Source: Candidatus Aminicenantota bacterium (GTDB lineage: Bacteria > Acidobacteriota > Aminicenantia > Aminicenantales > Aminicenantaceae). Taken from it: a stretch of 15,318 nucleotides of DNA. Shown here piece after piece: positions 6,693-13,012 of this stretch (the stretch's first letter is position 1; the number at the start of each line of letters is the position of its first letter). The stretch is from the NCBI GenBank assembly GCA_030627155.1, contig DAOUSP010000013.1, positions 1 to 15,318 of the forward strand. The letters are read 5' to 3'. The notes under the pieces are model-generated. The model ran no database searches and was not told where the DNA came from. It worked only from the letters and a program-made list of their open reading frames with translations. The translations under genes were made by a program, and so were the position numbers.

Positions 6693-8638
6693 TTTTTCCT
6701 GAGTGTAGTATTTCCTTTTTTAGCAGTTCTGACAGAACTGGATTTGACAATCCGCTTTATTCCTGTTGGGTTCAGAGTGGCTGTTTTTTCTTTCGCTTGT
6801 TTTTTTGCGGTGGAACGGCTTTTTCCCAATGTGATTTTTTGACCTTTTACAATTTTATCTATTTCTTCTGAAGTTAAAACTTCTTTTTCCAGTAAGAACT
6901 CTGCAATCTTTTTTAATTTATATTCATTTTTTTTCAATATTTCTTTGGATCTGTTGAGGGTATTATTGATGATTTTTTTTACCTCTTCATCTATCATTTC
7001 AGATGTTCTTTCGCTGTAATTTTTGTGCATAGTCAGGTCTTTTCCGAGAAAAATGAGGTCCTCACGCTCGCCAAATGTGATTGGCCCTAAATCTGACATG
7101 CCAAATTGACAGACCATTTTCCTTGCAATTTCAGTTGCTTTTTCAAAATCGCTGGCAGCTCCTGTTGTTATTTTGTTAAGAAACATATCTTCTGCAACTC
7201 GTCCAGCTAAAAGGACAGAAAGCTGGGCTTCAAGGTAATCCTTAGAATAAGTGTAGCGGTCATCAAGGGGAAGCTGTTGGGTTGTTCCAAGTGCAAGACC
7301 TCTTGGAATGATAGTCACCTTATGGATTGGGTCAGCTTCTGGGATTAATGCTGCAACAAGAGCATGGCCTGCCTCATGAAAGGCCGTGCATCTTTTTTCT
7401 TCTTCGCTGATTATCATGCTTTTCCTTTCTACGCCCATGAGGATTTTATCCTTGGCGTTCTCCAAGTCCTCCATTTTGACTTTTTCCTGGCCGTGGCGTG
7501 CTCCAAGAAGGGCTGCTTCATTGACGAGATTAGCCAGGTCAGCTCCAGAGAAGCCTGGAGTAGAACGTGCAAGTACTTTCAGGTCTACTTCCTTGTCTAA
7601 TGGGATGTTTTTCACGTGGACTTTTAATATTTCTTCTCTTCCCTTGACATCAGGCATGTTTACGACAACAGTTCTATCGAATCGTCCAGGCCTGAGGAGA
7701 GCACTGTCAAGAATATCAGGCCTGTTTGTGGCGGCAATCAGAATAACTCCTTCATTTGAATCGAAACCGTCCATTTCAACAAGGAGCTGGTTAAGAGTTT
7801 GCTCTCTTTCGTCATGGCCACCTCCCAATCCAGCTCCCCTTTGCCTGCCAACAGCATCAATCTCATCTATGAAAATCAAACAAGGCGCATGCTTTTTCCC
7901 CTGATCAAACAAATCACGAACACGGGAGGCGCCAACGCCAACAAACATCTCCACGAAATCAGATCCACTGATAGAGAAAAAGGGAACATCAGCTTCCCCA
8001 GCGACAGCACGGGCAAGAAGTGTTTTTCCTGTTCCAGGGGCTCCCACAAGAAGGACTCCTTTTGGGATTCTGCCTCCTAATTTTTGAAACTTGCGTGGAT
8101 TTTTTAGGAATTCGATAATTTCTTGAAGCTCTTCCTTTGCTTCCTCGACTCCGGCAACATCCTTAAATGTGATTTTCTTCTGTATGCCAGAGAAAAGCTT
8201 TGCACGGCTCTTGCCAAAAGAAAGTGCCTTATTTCCTCCTGCCTGCATTTGGCGCATAAAAAAGACCCAAAAAAGAACAAGAAGGATGATTGGAAACCAT
8301 GTGAACAGGTAAGAGAACCAAGGGCTTCGAGTTGTATCTTTTACTTGAATGATAACATTATGCTCCCGCAGGATCTTGACAAGGTCATCAAACTGGGAAG
8401 GTGCAATGGTTTTAAATTCAGCCCCATCTGTATATTTCCCCTTAATTTCTGGGCCAGAAATCGTGACTTCTTCAACCCTGTTTTTTTCCACTTCATTAAG
8501 AAATTGACTGAAGTTAATTTCTGATTTAGCAGCTCCAGGCGATTGAAGAAGGCTCCATAGGATTATGATTATAATTCCAGCTGCAAGCCAGAAAAGTATG
8601 TTTTTATAAGATTTTTGTTGTTTTTTTATTGGAGACAT
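6689..8638 (-). CDS. ftsH: ATP-dependent zinc metalloprotease FtsH
   Basis: FtsH is a membrane-anchored hexameric AAA+ protease that degrades misassembled membrane proteins and short-lived regulators. From the chosen start it has 649 aa: a membrane helix at about 13-31, a small periplasmic domain, a second helix at about 112-128, Walker A GAPGTGKT (199-206), Walker B LIFIDEIDA (254-262), the second region of homology around 303-322 (NRPDILDSALLRPGRF), and the zinc site HEAGH (421-425) with a later acidic ligand in TTGAASDFEKAT. The tail is Lys-rich. A longer frame begins with an ATG at 8671, but that codon lies within the predicted promoter and has no ribosome site. The ATG at 8638 has GGAA 8-9 nt upstream. 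The stop overlaps the folP remnant. Confidence 0.95.
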   Translation of the reverse strand: MSPIKKQQKSYKNILFWLAAGIIIIILWSLLQSPGAAKSEINFSQFLNEVEKNRVEEVTISGPEIKGKYTDGAEFKTIAPSQFDDLVKILREHNVIIQVKDTTRSPWFSYLFTWFPIILLVLFWVFFMRQMQAGGNKALSFGKSRAKLFSGIQKKITFKDVAGVEEAKEELQEIIEFLKNPRKFQKLGGRIPKGVLLVGAPGTGKTLLARAVAGEADVPFFSISGSDFVEMFVGVGASRVRDLFDQGKKHAPCLIFIDEIDAVGRQRGAGLGGGHDEREQTLNQLLVEMDGFDSNEGVILIAATNRPDILDSALLRPGRFDRTVVVNMPDVKGREEILKVHVKNIPLDKEVDLKVLARSTPGFSGADLANLVNEAALLGARHGQEKVKMEDLENAKDKILMGVERKSMIISEEEKRCTAFHEAGHALVAALIPEADPIHKVTIIPRGLALGTTQQLPLDDRYTYSKDYLEAQLSVLLAGRVAEDMFLNKITTGAASDFEKATEIARKMVCQFGMSDLGPITFGEREDLIFLGKDLTMHKNYSERTSEMIDEEVKKIINNTLNRSKEILKKNEYKLKKIAEFLLEKEVLTSEEIDKIVKGQKITLGKSRSTAKKQAKEKTATLNPTGIKRIVKSSSVRTAKKGNTTLRKK

Positions 8639-8661
8639 AATTAATTCCTTTTTACACAAAC

Positions 8662-8690
8662 ATTCTAACATTTTTTTGTTGAATTGTTAA
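8662..8690 (-). promoter_or_regulatory. Sigma-70-type promoter of the ftsH operon
   Basis: On the minus strand, TTAACA (8690-8685) is followed by a 17-bp spacer and TAGAAT (8667-8662). Each box matches the consensus at five of six positions. Transcription would start near 8655, giving a leader of about 16 nt before the ATG at 8638. It would exclude the upstream ATG at 8671. Confidence 0.65.
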
Positions 8691-8812
8691 CAAAACTCTT
8701 AGGAAACATGCAGATTTTTGATAAAAACTGATTAGAAGCTTCATTTGGGGAAGATTGTATTTGTATTGGCGATGGTTTCCGGGTAAAAGAGAGGAGGTTT
8801 TTACTGAGGAGC

Positions 8813-8841
8813 TTGACGGAAGGAGAAATGTTTTGTAATAT
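8813..8841 (+). promoter_or_regulatory. Promoter of the tRNA-Ala gene
   Basis: TTGACG (8813-8818), a 17-bp spacer and TAATAT (8836-8841) lie on the plus strand. The predicted start, near 8848, is about 12 nt before the mature tRNA 5' end. The -35 box is near perfect and the -10 box is weaker. Confidence 0.5.
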
Positions 8842-8859
8842 TAAATGCCTTTTTCAAGT

Positions 8860-8935
8860 GGGGCTGTAGCTCAGTTGGGAGAGTGCTTGACTGGCAGTCA
8901 AGAGGTCGTGGGTTCAAATCCCATCAGCTCCACCA
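8860..8935 (+). tRNA. tRNA-Ala, anticodon GGC
   Basis: The 76-nt gene folds into a full cloverleaf. The acceptor GGGGCTG pairs with CAGCTCC and contains the G3-U70 wobble that is the identity element for alanyl-tRNA synthetase. The anticodon arm has stem CTTGA/TCAAG and loop CTGGCAG, giving anticodon GGC (reads GCC/GCU). The T-arm is GTGGG/CCCAT around TTCAAAT. The discriminator is A and the 3' CCA is encoded. It lies divergent to ftsH with its own promoter just upstream. No clear hairpin terminator follows. Confidence 0.97.
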
Positions 8936-9203
8936 TCTTAATCCTCTGCTTTTCCTAAAACCTCCTGTGCTTGTTCAGAAACATTAGTGACACTTTAGAA
9001 GAGGAATCCCTTGCAGATTTAGTAGCTTTATGGATACCTCATAGATTTTCCCGTAAGAAGCCAGATTAATAGTCTCACAGGCAAAGAAGTTAATATCAAT
9101 GAATGTACCTTTTGCTATCTATCTCAACGCTTGTATTTTCAACTATAATTATTAAATGTTAAGGAGACAATGTATCACTTAGGCATTGAACGAGAATAAC
9201 ATC
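8936..9203 (+). other. Gene-poor spacer after the tRNA
   Basis: No gene with a start codon and ribosome site is visible here. One frame (about 8956-9069) is open for 36 codons after a stop and encodes a short peptide ending FSRKKPD, but it has no ATG and no recognised family; it may be a decayed gene end. The rest is AT-rich. No repeat of the tRNA 3' end was seen that would suggest an integrated-element attachment site. Confidence 0.4.
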
Positions 9204-9232
9204 TTTACAAAAATATTAAATAGGTTTATATT
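9204..9232 (+). promoter_or_regulatory. Promoter of the UPF0316 gene
   Basis: TTTACA (9204-9209), a 17-bp spacer and TATATT (9227-9232). Each box has one mismatch to the sigma-70 consensus. Transcription would begin near 9239, about 42 nt before the ATG at 9281. Confidence 0.5.
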
Positions 9233-9280
9233 TTATCGACCATACACAAATTAAATATATTAAGGTTAATACAGTAGAAA

Positions 9281-9853
9281 ATGTTTAAATTTATCATTCT
9301 CCCCCTTCTAATATTTTTAGCACGCATTTGTGACGTTTCCCTTCAGACAATGAGGATTGTCTTTGTTTCAAGAGGGATGAAAATAATTGCTCCTTTGGTA
9401 GGTTTCTTTGAGGTTCTAATCTGGCTTGCTGCCATTCAACAGATTATGCAGAATTTAAACAATGTCGTATGCTACGTAGCTTATGCTGGCGGGTTTGCTG
9501 TGGGCAGCTTTGTTGGAATCCACATCGAGAAACGATTGGCCCTGGGAATGTCACTTATACGGGTTATCACAAACAAGGAATCACAGGCATTAGTCGAGTA
9601 TCTTCGCTCGAAAGATTATGGAGTAACCAATATAGAGGCAGAAGGTCGCGAAGGAAAAGTCAATATAATCTATATGATCATAAGACGCCGTGAAGTCGCG
9701 CATGTTATTGAAATCATCCAAAGGTTCAATCCCAAAGCTTTTTTTACTATAGAAGATGTCAGTCAAGTCAGTGAGGGAATATTTCCACAAAGAACCTCTC
9801 GTCTAAAATTAAGACCTCTTCGTCCTTTCAATCACATTCGCAAGGGCAAATAG
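9281..9853 (+). CDS. UPF0316 membrane protein (DUF5698 + DUF2179)
   Basis: The 190-aa protein starts with three membrane helices (about 3-23, 33-54, 60-80). The first contains ARICDVSLQTMRIVFVSRG, typical of the DUF5698 part of UPF0316 proteins. Residues about 90-165 form a soluble DUF2179-like domain, a small alpha/beta fold also found at the C-terminus of YitT-type membrane proteins, with the pattern of two alternating strand-helix units ending FFTIEDVSQV. The last 20 residues are a basic tail. No biochemical function is established for the family. The gene stands alone, has its own promoter, and ends at a shared terminator. There is no strong ribosome site before the ATG. Confidence 0.85.
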   Translation: MFKFIILPLLIFLARICDVSLQTMRIVFVSRGMKIIAPLVGFFEVLIWLAAIQQIMQNLNNVVCYVAYAGGFAVGSFVGIHIEKRLALGMSLIRVITNKESQALVEYLRSKDYGVTNIEAEGREGKVNIIYMIIRRREVAHVIEIIQRFNPKAFFTIEDVSQVSEGIFPQRTSRLKLRPLRPFNHIRKGK

Positions 9854-9877
9854 AAAATCAATCGCTGAAAAAAATAA

Positions 9878-9910
9878 GGGACTATCCCTCGAGGGATAGC
9901 CCCATTTTTT
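9878..9910. terminator. Bidirectional terminator between convergent genes
   Basis: A perfect 18-bp palindrome, CTATCCCTCGAGGGATAG (9882-9899), extends through one mismatch to a further GGG/CCC pair. On the plus strand it is followed by six T (9905-9910), ending the UPF0316 gene. On the other side, an A-rich run (about 9868-9876) provides the T-tract for minus-strand transcripts leaving the glutamate dehydrogenase gene, whose stop is at 9944. It therefore fits a shared two-way terminator. Confidence 0.85.
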
Positions 9911-9943
9911 AGGTTAATAAGTTAAGAGAAGAATGAATCTTAT

Positions 9944-11236
9944 TTATAAAGATCTTCCAAGAGACCTCAAAGACTGAGAAACTCTTCCAACAGCCAAAAT
10001 GTAGGCTGCTTCTCTCATAGGTATTTTGTGGTTTTTCATTTCAGCGGCAACATCCCAGAAAGCCTTGGTCATTTTCTTCTCTGTTTTTTCTAAAACATCT
10101 TCCTCAGTGAAAAAGAACCTCTGTAGATTTTGAACCCACTCGAGGTAAGAAACAGTCACTCCTCCAGCATTTGCTAAGATATCGGGGACAACAAGGATGT
10201 CTTTATCGTTTAGAATCTCATCTGCATCAACAGTTGTTGGCCCATTTGCTCCCTCCAAAACAATCTTGGCCTTGACATTTACTGCATTGCCTTTGTGAAT
10301 TTGACCTTCGACAGCACATGGAATCAGGATGTCACATGGGAGTGAAATAAGAGCTTCGTTGTCAATTGGTTCTGTGTTTGGGAATTGGACAATAGAGCCG
10401 GTCTGGACAACCTGTTTCTCTAATTCAAATGGATTAATCCCATCTTCGTTATAGATGCCACCAAACATATCTGTTACAGCAACGATTTTGCACCCTGCTT
10501 TATGGGATAATTTTGCAATGGACGAGCCTACATTCCCGAAACCAAGAATAGTAACCTTTTTCCCATCTAAAGGAAAGTTCAATAACTTGGAAGTTTCTCT
10601 TAATACATAAAACAACCCTGTTCCTGTAGCGCCTCCTCTTCCTAAAGAACCCCATAGATATACGGGTTTTCCTGTTACTACTGCGGGTTCAAGATATCCA
10701 ACACTTTGGCTATAAGCATCTGCTATCCAGGCCATGGTCTGGGAATTTGTAAACATATCTGGAGCAGGAACATCTTTGAAGGGCCCTATAATATCTTTAA
10801 TTGCAAAGGTATATTGTTTAGTCAGTTTCTTGAGTTCGTCTTCAGACATTTTCAATGGATCGCAAATGATGGCTCCTTTTCCGCCTCCGAATGGAAGATC
10901 GACCACTGCACATTTCCATGTCATCCAGGTTGCAAGAGCCTTGCATTCGCTCAAAGACGCATCAGGACTGTAACGAACGCCTCCTTTGGCCGGACCTTTA
11001 ATTGTAGAATGCTGAACTCTGAATCCAGTAAAAGATTCTACGTGGCCGTCATCTAAAGTTATTGGTAAGTGGACAATGAGTTCTCTTTCAGGGTACTTTA
11101 ATTTTTGATAAATCCAAGGTTCAAGGTCAAGATACGCAGCAGCGCGTTCAAACTGCATAGTGGATTCTACGAAAGGATCATATTCTCTTTTTTCTTTTAT
11201 AACGGGTTCAATATATCTGATTTTTGGTTCTTGCAT
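9944..11236 (-). CDS. gdhA: Glutamate dehydrogenase (Glu/Leu/Phe/Val dehydrogenase family)
   Basis: The enzyme reversibly converts 2-oxoglutarate and ammonia to glutamate with NAD(P)H. The 430-aa length is that of the hexameric small-subunit class. The substrate domain has GPAKGGVRY (81-89), the catalytic Lys in MTWKCAVVDLPFGGGKG (K108, with K120) and the catalytic Asp in VPAPDMFTN (D160). The nucleotide domain has GFGNVG (232-237) and LEGANGPTT further on. The loop usually GRxEATGxG reads GRGGATGTG. Glutamate is the most likely substrate, but leucine or phenylalanine dehydrogenase relatives cannot be fully excluded, and coenzyme preference is not readable. It starts two bases after a small gene and shares the sigma-54 promoter upstream of that gene, beside an NtrC-type activator. 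This fits nitrogen or amino-acid control. Confidence 0.92.
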   Translation of the reverse strand: MQEPKIRYIEPVIKEKREYDPFVESTMQFERAAAYLDLEPWIYQKLKYPERELIVHLPITLDDGHVESFTGFRVQHSTIKGPAKGGVRYSPDASLSECKALATWMTWKCAVVDLPFGGGKGAIICDPLKMSEDELKKLTKQYTFAIKDIIGPFKDVPAPDMFTNSQTMAWIADAYSQSVGYLEPAVVTGKPVYLWGSLGRGGATGTGLFYVLRETSKLLNFPLDGKKVTILGFGNVGSSIAKLSHKAGCKIVAVTDMFGGIYNEDGINPFELEKQVVQTGSIVQFPNTEPIDNEALISLPCDILIPCAVEGQIHKGNAVNVKAKIVLEGANGPTTVDADEILNDKDILVVPDILANAGGVTVSYLEWVQNLQRFFFTEEDVLEKTEKKMTKAFWDVAAEMKNHKIPMREAAYILAVGRVSQSLRSLGRSL

Positions 11237-11238
11237 TT

Positions 11239-11487
11239 TTATCTCTCTATTTCTTTGACTAATAATTTCAGAAGCTTTTCATATCCAGCCTTCTGAAACT
11301 GAAGAATAGGAATTTTCTTCCCCTTGTAAAAAAGGAACTTTTCTTCGAGAGAAATCTTTTCTTTTGCCCTGTCTTCACTTTCTAAGAAAGTGTCCAGATC
11401 AGGCCAAGGAATGATTTCTGGGGTGCGAGATTCTTCCTCTTCAAGTTGATTTTTTTTGAGTGCTGTTGTTGTTTTTGAAATACTCAT
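11239..11487 (-). CDS. Small protein of unknown function upstream of glutamate dehydrogenase
   Basis: The 82-aa protein is highly charged, with no Cys, no membrane segment and no signal peptide. The N-terminal third is Glu/Lys/Thr-rich and probably disordered. The middle has IPWPDLDTFLES, and the C-terminal half (about 45-82) looks structured, with a short beta pair (KFLFYKGKKIPILQF) and an amphipathic helix (KAGYEKLLKLLVKEIER). I do not recognise a family. The ATG has a strong AAGGAGG (11495-11501) 7 nt upstream, and the stop is two bases before the gdh start, so it is really expressed and co-translated with the dehydrogenase. It could be a dehydrogenase-binding or regulatory peptide, which is only inference. 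Confidence 0.75.
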   Translation of the reverse strand: MSISKTTTALKKNQLEEEESRTPEIIPWPDLDTFLESEDRAKEKISLEEKFLFYKGKKIPILQFQKAGYEKLLKLLVKEIER

Positions 11488-11520
11488 TATAAGGCCTCCT
11501 TACTATATGGGCTTATATAA

Positions 11521-11536
11521 TGCAATTTCTATGCCA
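11521..11536 (-). promoter_or_regulatory. Sigma-54 (-24/-12) promoter of the gdh operon
   Basis: The minus strand reads TGGCATAGAAATTGCA. It matches the consensus TGGCAY-R-N4-TTGCW, with the invariant GG and GC exactly 12 bp apart. The predicted start is near 11508-11512, giving a leader of roughly 23 nt that contains the Shine-Dalgarno of the small gene. An NtrC-family activator is encoded immediately upstream. Confidence 0.82.
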
Positions 11537-11581
11537 ACTTATAACTTATTTATAATCAACAAGATAAAAAATTGACAGAAT

Positions 11582-11614
11582 GCAAAAGTAGCATTTTGCT
11601 ATACTGCAAAATGC
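11582..11614 (-). promoter_or_regulatory. Candidate enhancer (UAS) dyad for the NtrC-type activator
   Basis: GCATTTTGC (11591-11599) and GCAAAATGC (11606-11614) form a perfect 9-bp inverted repeat with a 6-bp spacer. A third half-site, GCAAAA at 11582-11587, lies exactly 12 bp from TTTTGC at 11594, which is itself 12 bp from GCAAAA at 11606. The array lies about 80-105 bp upstream of the predicted sigma-54 start, the usual place for activator binding. No T-run follows on the minus strand, so a terminator for the activator gene is less likely. Confidence 0.6.
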
Positions 11615-11644
11615 AATAGATTGAAAAAAACAGGAGAGAAAGAG

Positions 11645-13012
11645 TTAATTCCTGGATTTCAATTTTCTAAATAGTGATGTCGGATGTATTCCAAGGATTT
11701 TCGCTGTTTGCGTTTTGTTATTATGGGTATATTCGAGGACCTTTTGGATGTATTTTTTCTCAAGTTGTTCTAATGTTAAGAAAGCATTCTTGGGAATGAT
11801 GTCTTTGACTAATTCGGTTTTTAATGCTTTTTGGGGCTTTCTTATCTCAAGGGGGAGATGATTAAACATTATTTCTTCGTCAGAATATAGAGACATGATT
11901 CTTTCTATAATGTTTTTAACTTCTCTGACATTGCCAGGCCAGGAATAATTGGTCAAAGCTTTAGCAGCTTCGGGGGAGATACCTTTATAGGAACGCTTGA
12001 GTTCGTGATTGAATTCGTTGATAAAGTGAAACGCTAATGGAAGAATATCCTCTTTTCTATCTCTAAGTCGTGGGATATATATAGGGACAACATTGAGCCG
12101 GTAGAACAGGTCGGCCCGGAATTTTCCTTCCTCAGTGGCCTTAGATAAATCTTTGTTTGTGGCTGCAATCACACGTATATCGACTTTTATCTGCTTGTTC
12201 CCTCCAAGCCGGGTAAAAGTGCCTTCCTCAAGAACGCGTAATAATTTTGCTTGAAGGTTCATGGACATCTCAGCGATTTCGTCGAAAAAGACCGTGCCTT
12301 CATCTCCTTTTTCAAGCAACCCGATTTTCCTTTTTCTTGCATCTGTGAAAGCTCCAGGTTCATAGCCAAATAGTTCGCTCTCTAAAAGGTTGTCAGGAAT
12401 AGCAGCGCAGTTGATATCGACAATGGGTTTTTCTGCACGCGGACTGTGATAATGAATTGCCTTGGCGAGAAGCTCTTTTCCCGTGCCGCTTTCGCCCTGG
12501 AGAAGCACGGTTGTCCTTTCGGAAAGAGCTACTCTCTGGGCCATTTCAAGAACTTCTTTCATTTTTTTGCTTTGGCATGCTATTTTCCCGAAATAATATC
12601 TTCCTTTCTCTGACTGAAGGTGTTCTTGTATTCGTATTCTTAGCGATAAAGTTTCAAAAGCTCTTTTAATAATATTTTTGAGTTCATTGAGTTTAAAGGG
12701 CTTAAGAATGTAATCATAAGCCCCTAATTTCATGGCTTCTACAGCTTTTTCTAAAATTTCATACGCTGTCATCATGATCACAACAGTTTCACTATCTCTA
12801 TCTTTCACTCGTTTCAATACCTCTATTCCAGATATCCCTGGAAGCATCAAGTCCAATAGAATCAAATGTGGTTTGGAAGTTTCTGTTATCTCAATGGCTT
12901 TTTCCCCTGAATCAGCCAGATAGATTTCATACCCTTCTTTTTCCAGGGCCTTTTTTAAATTATTTAATGTCAGAATTTCGTCATCTACAATGAGAATCGA
13001 ATAAGTGCTCAT
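11645..13012 (-). CDS. NtrC-family sigma-54-dependent response regulator
   Basis: The 455-aa protein has the full three-domain layout. The receiver domain (about 4-118) has phosphoacceptor D54, with T82 and K104. The AAA+ sigma-54 interaction domain (about 145-370) has Walker A GESGTGKE (173-180), the sigma-54-contacting GAFTDA loop (220-225, normally GAFTGA) and Walker B VFFDE (241-245). A Fis-type helix-turn-helix ends the protein (about 414-455, NKTQTAKILGIHPTSLFRKLK). It uses ATP to open sigma-54 promoter complexes after phosphorylation by its partner kinase. Its ATG overlaps the kinase stop (ATGA). A sigma-54 promoter and a dyad lie just beyond its 3' end, so the gdh operon is the likely target. 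The GAFTDA variant is seen in many functional family members. Confidence 0.94.
   Translation of the reverse strand: MSTYSILIVDDEILTLNNLKKALEKEGYEIYLADSGEKAIEITETSKPHLILLDLMLPGISGIEVLKRVKDRDSETVVIMMTAYEILEKAVEAMKLGAYDYILKPFKLNELKNIIKRAFETLSLRIRIQEHLQSEKGRYYFGKIACQSKKMKEVLEMAQRVALSERTTVLLQGESGTGKELLAKAIHYHSPRAEKPIVDINCAAIPDNLLESELFGYEPGAFTDARKRKIGLLEKGDEGTVFFDEIAEMSMNLQAKLLRVLEEGTFTRLGGNKQIKVDIRVIAATNKDLSKATEEGKFRADLFYRLNVVPIYIPRLRDRKEDILPLAFHFINEFNHELKRSYKGISPEAAKALTNYSWPGNVREVKNIIERIMSLYSDEEIMFNHLPLEIRKPQKALKTELVKDIIPKNAFLTLEQLEKKYIQKVLEYTHNNKTQTAKILGIHPTSLFRKLKSRN

Noticed and set aside
6568..6750. 60-codon minus-strand frame overlapping the ftsH end and the folP relic
   Set aside because: It is a different frame across both; the folP signature is found only in the 6489-6692 frame.
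7386..8524. Plus-strand frames of up to 172 codons opposite ftsH
   Set aside because: Mirror frames of the conserved AAA+ coding region; no ribosome sites or recognisable domains.
8936..9203. tRNA-linked attachment site or integrated element remnant
   Set aside because: No repeat of the tRNA 3' end, no integrase and no change in gene content nearby; only a short startless frame.
11572..11605. TTGACA and TATACT on the plus strand as a sigma-70 promoter
   Set aside because: The spacing is 22 bp, too long, and no plus-strand gene follows; TATACT is the spacer of the inverted repeat.
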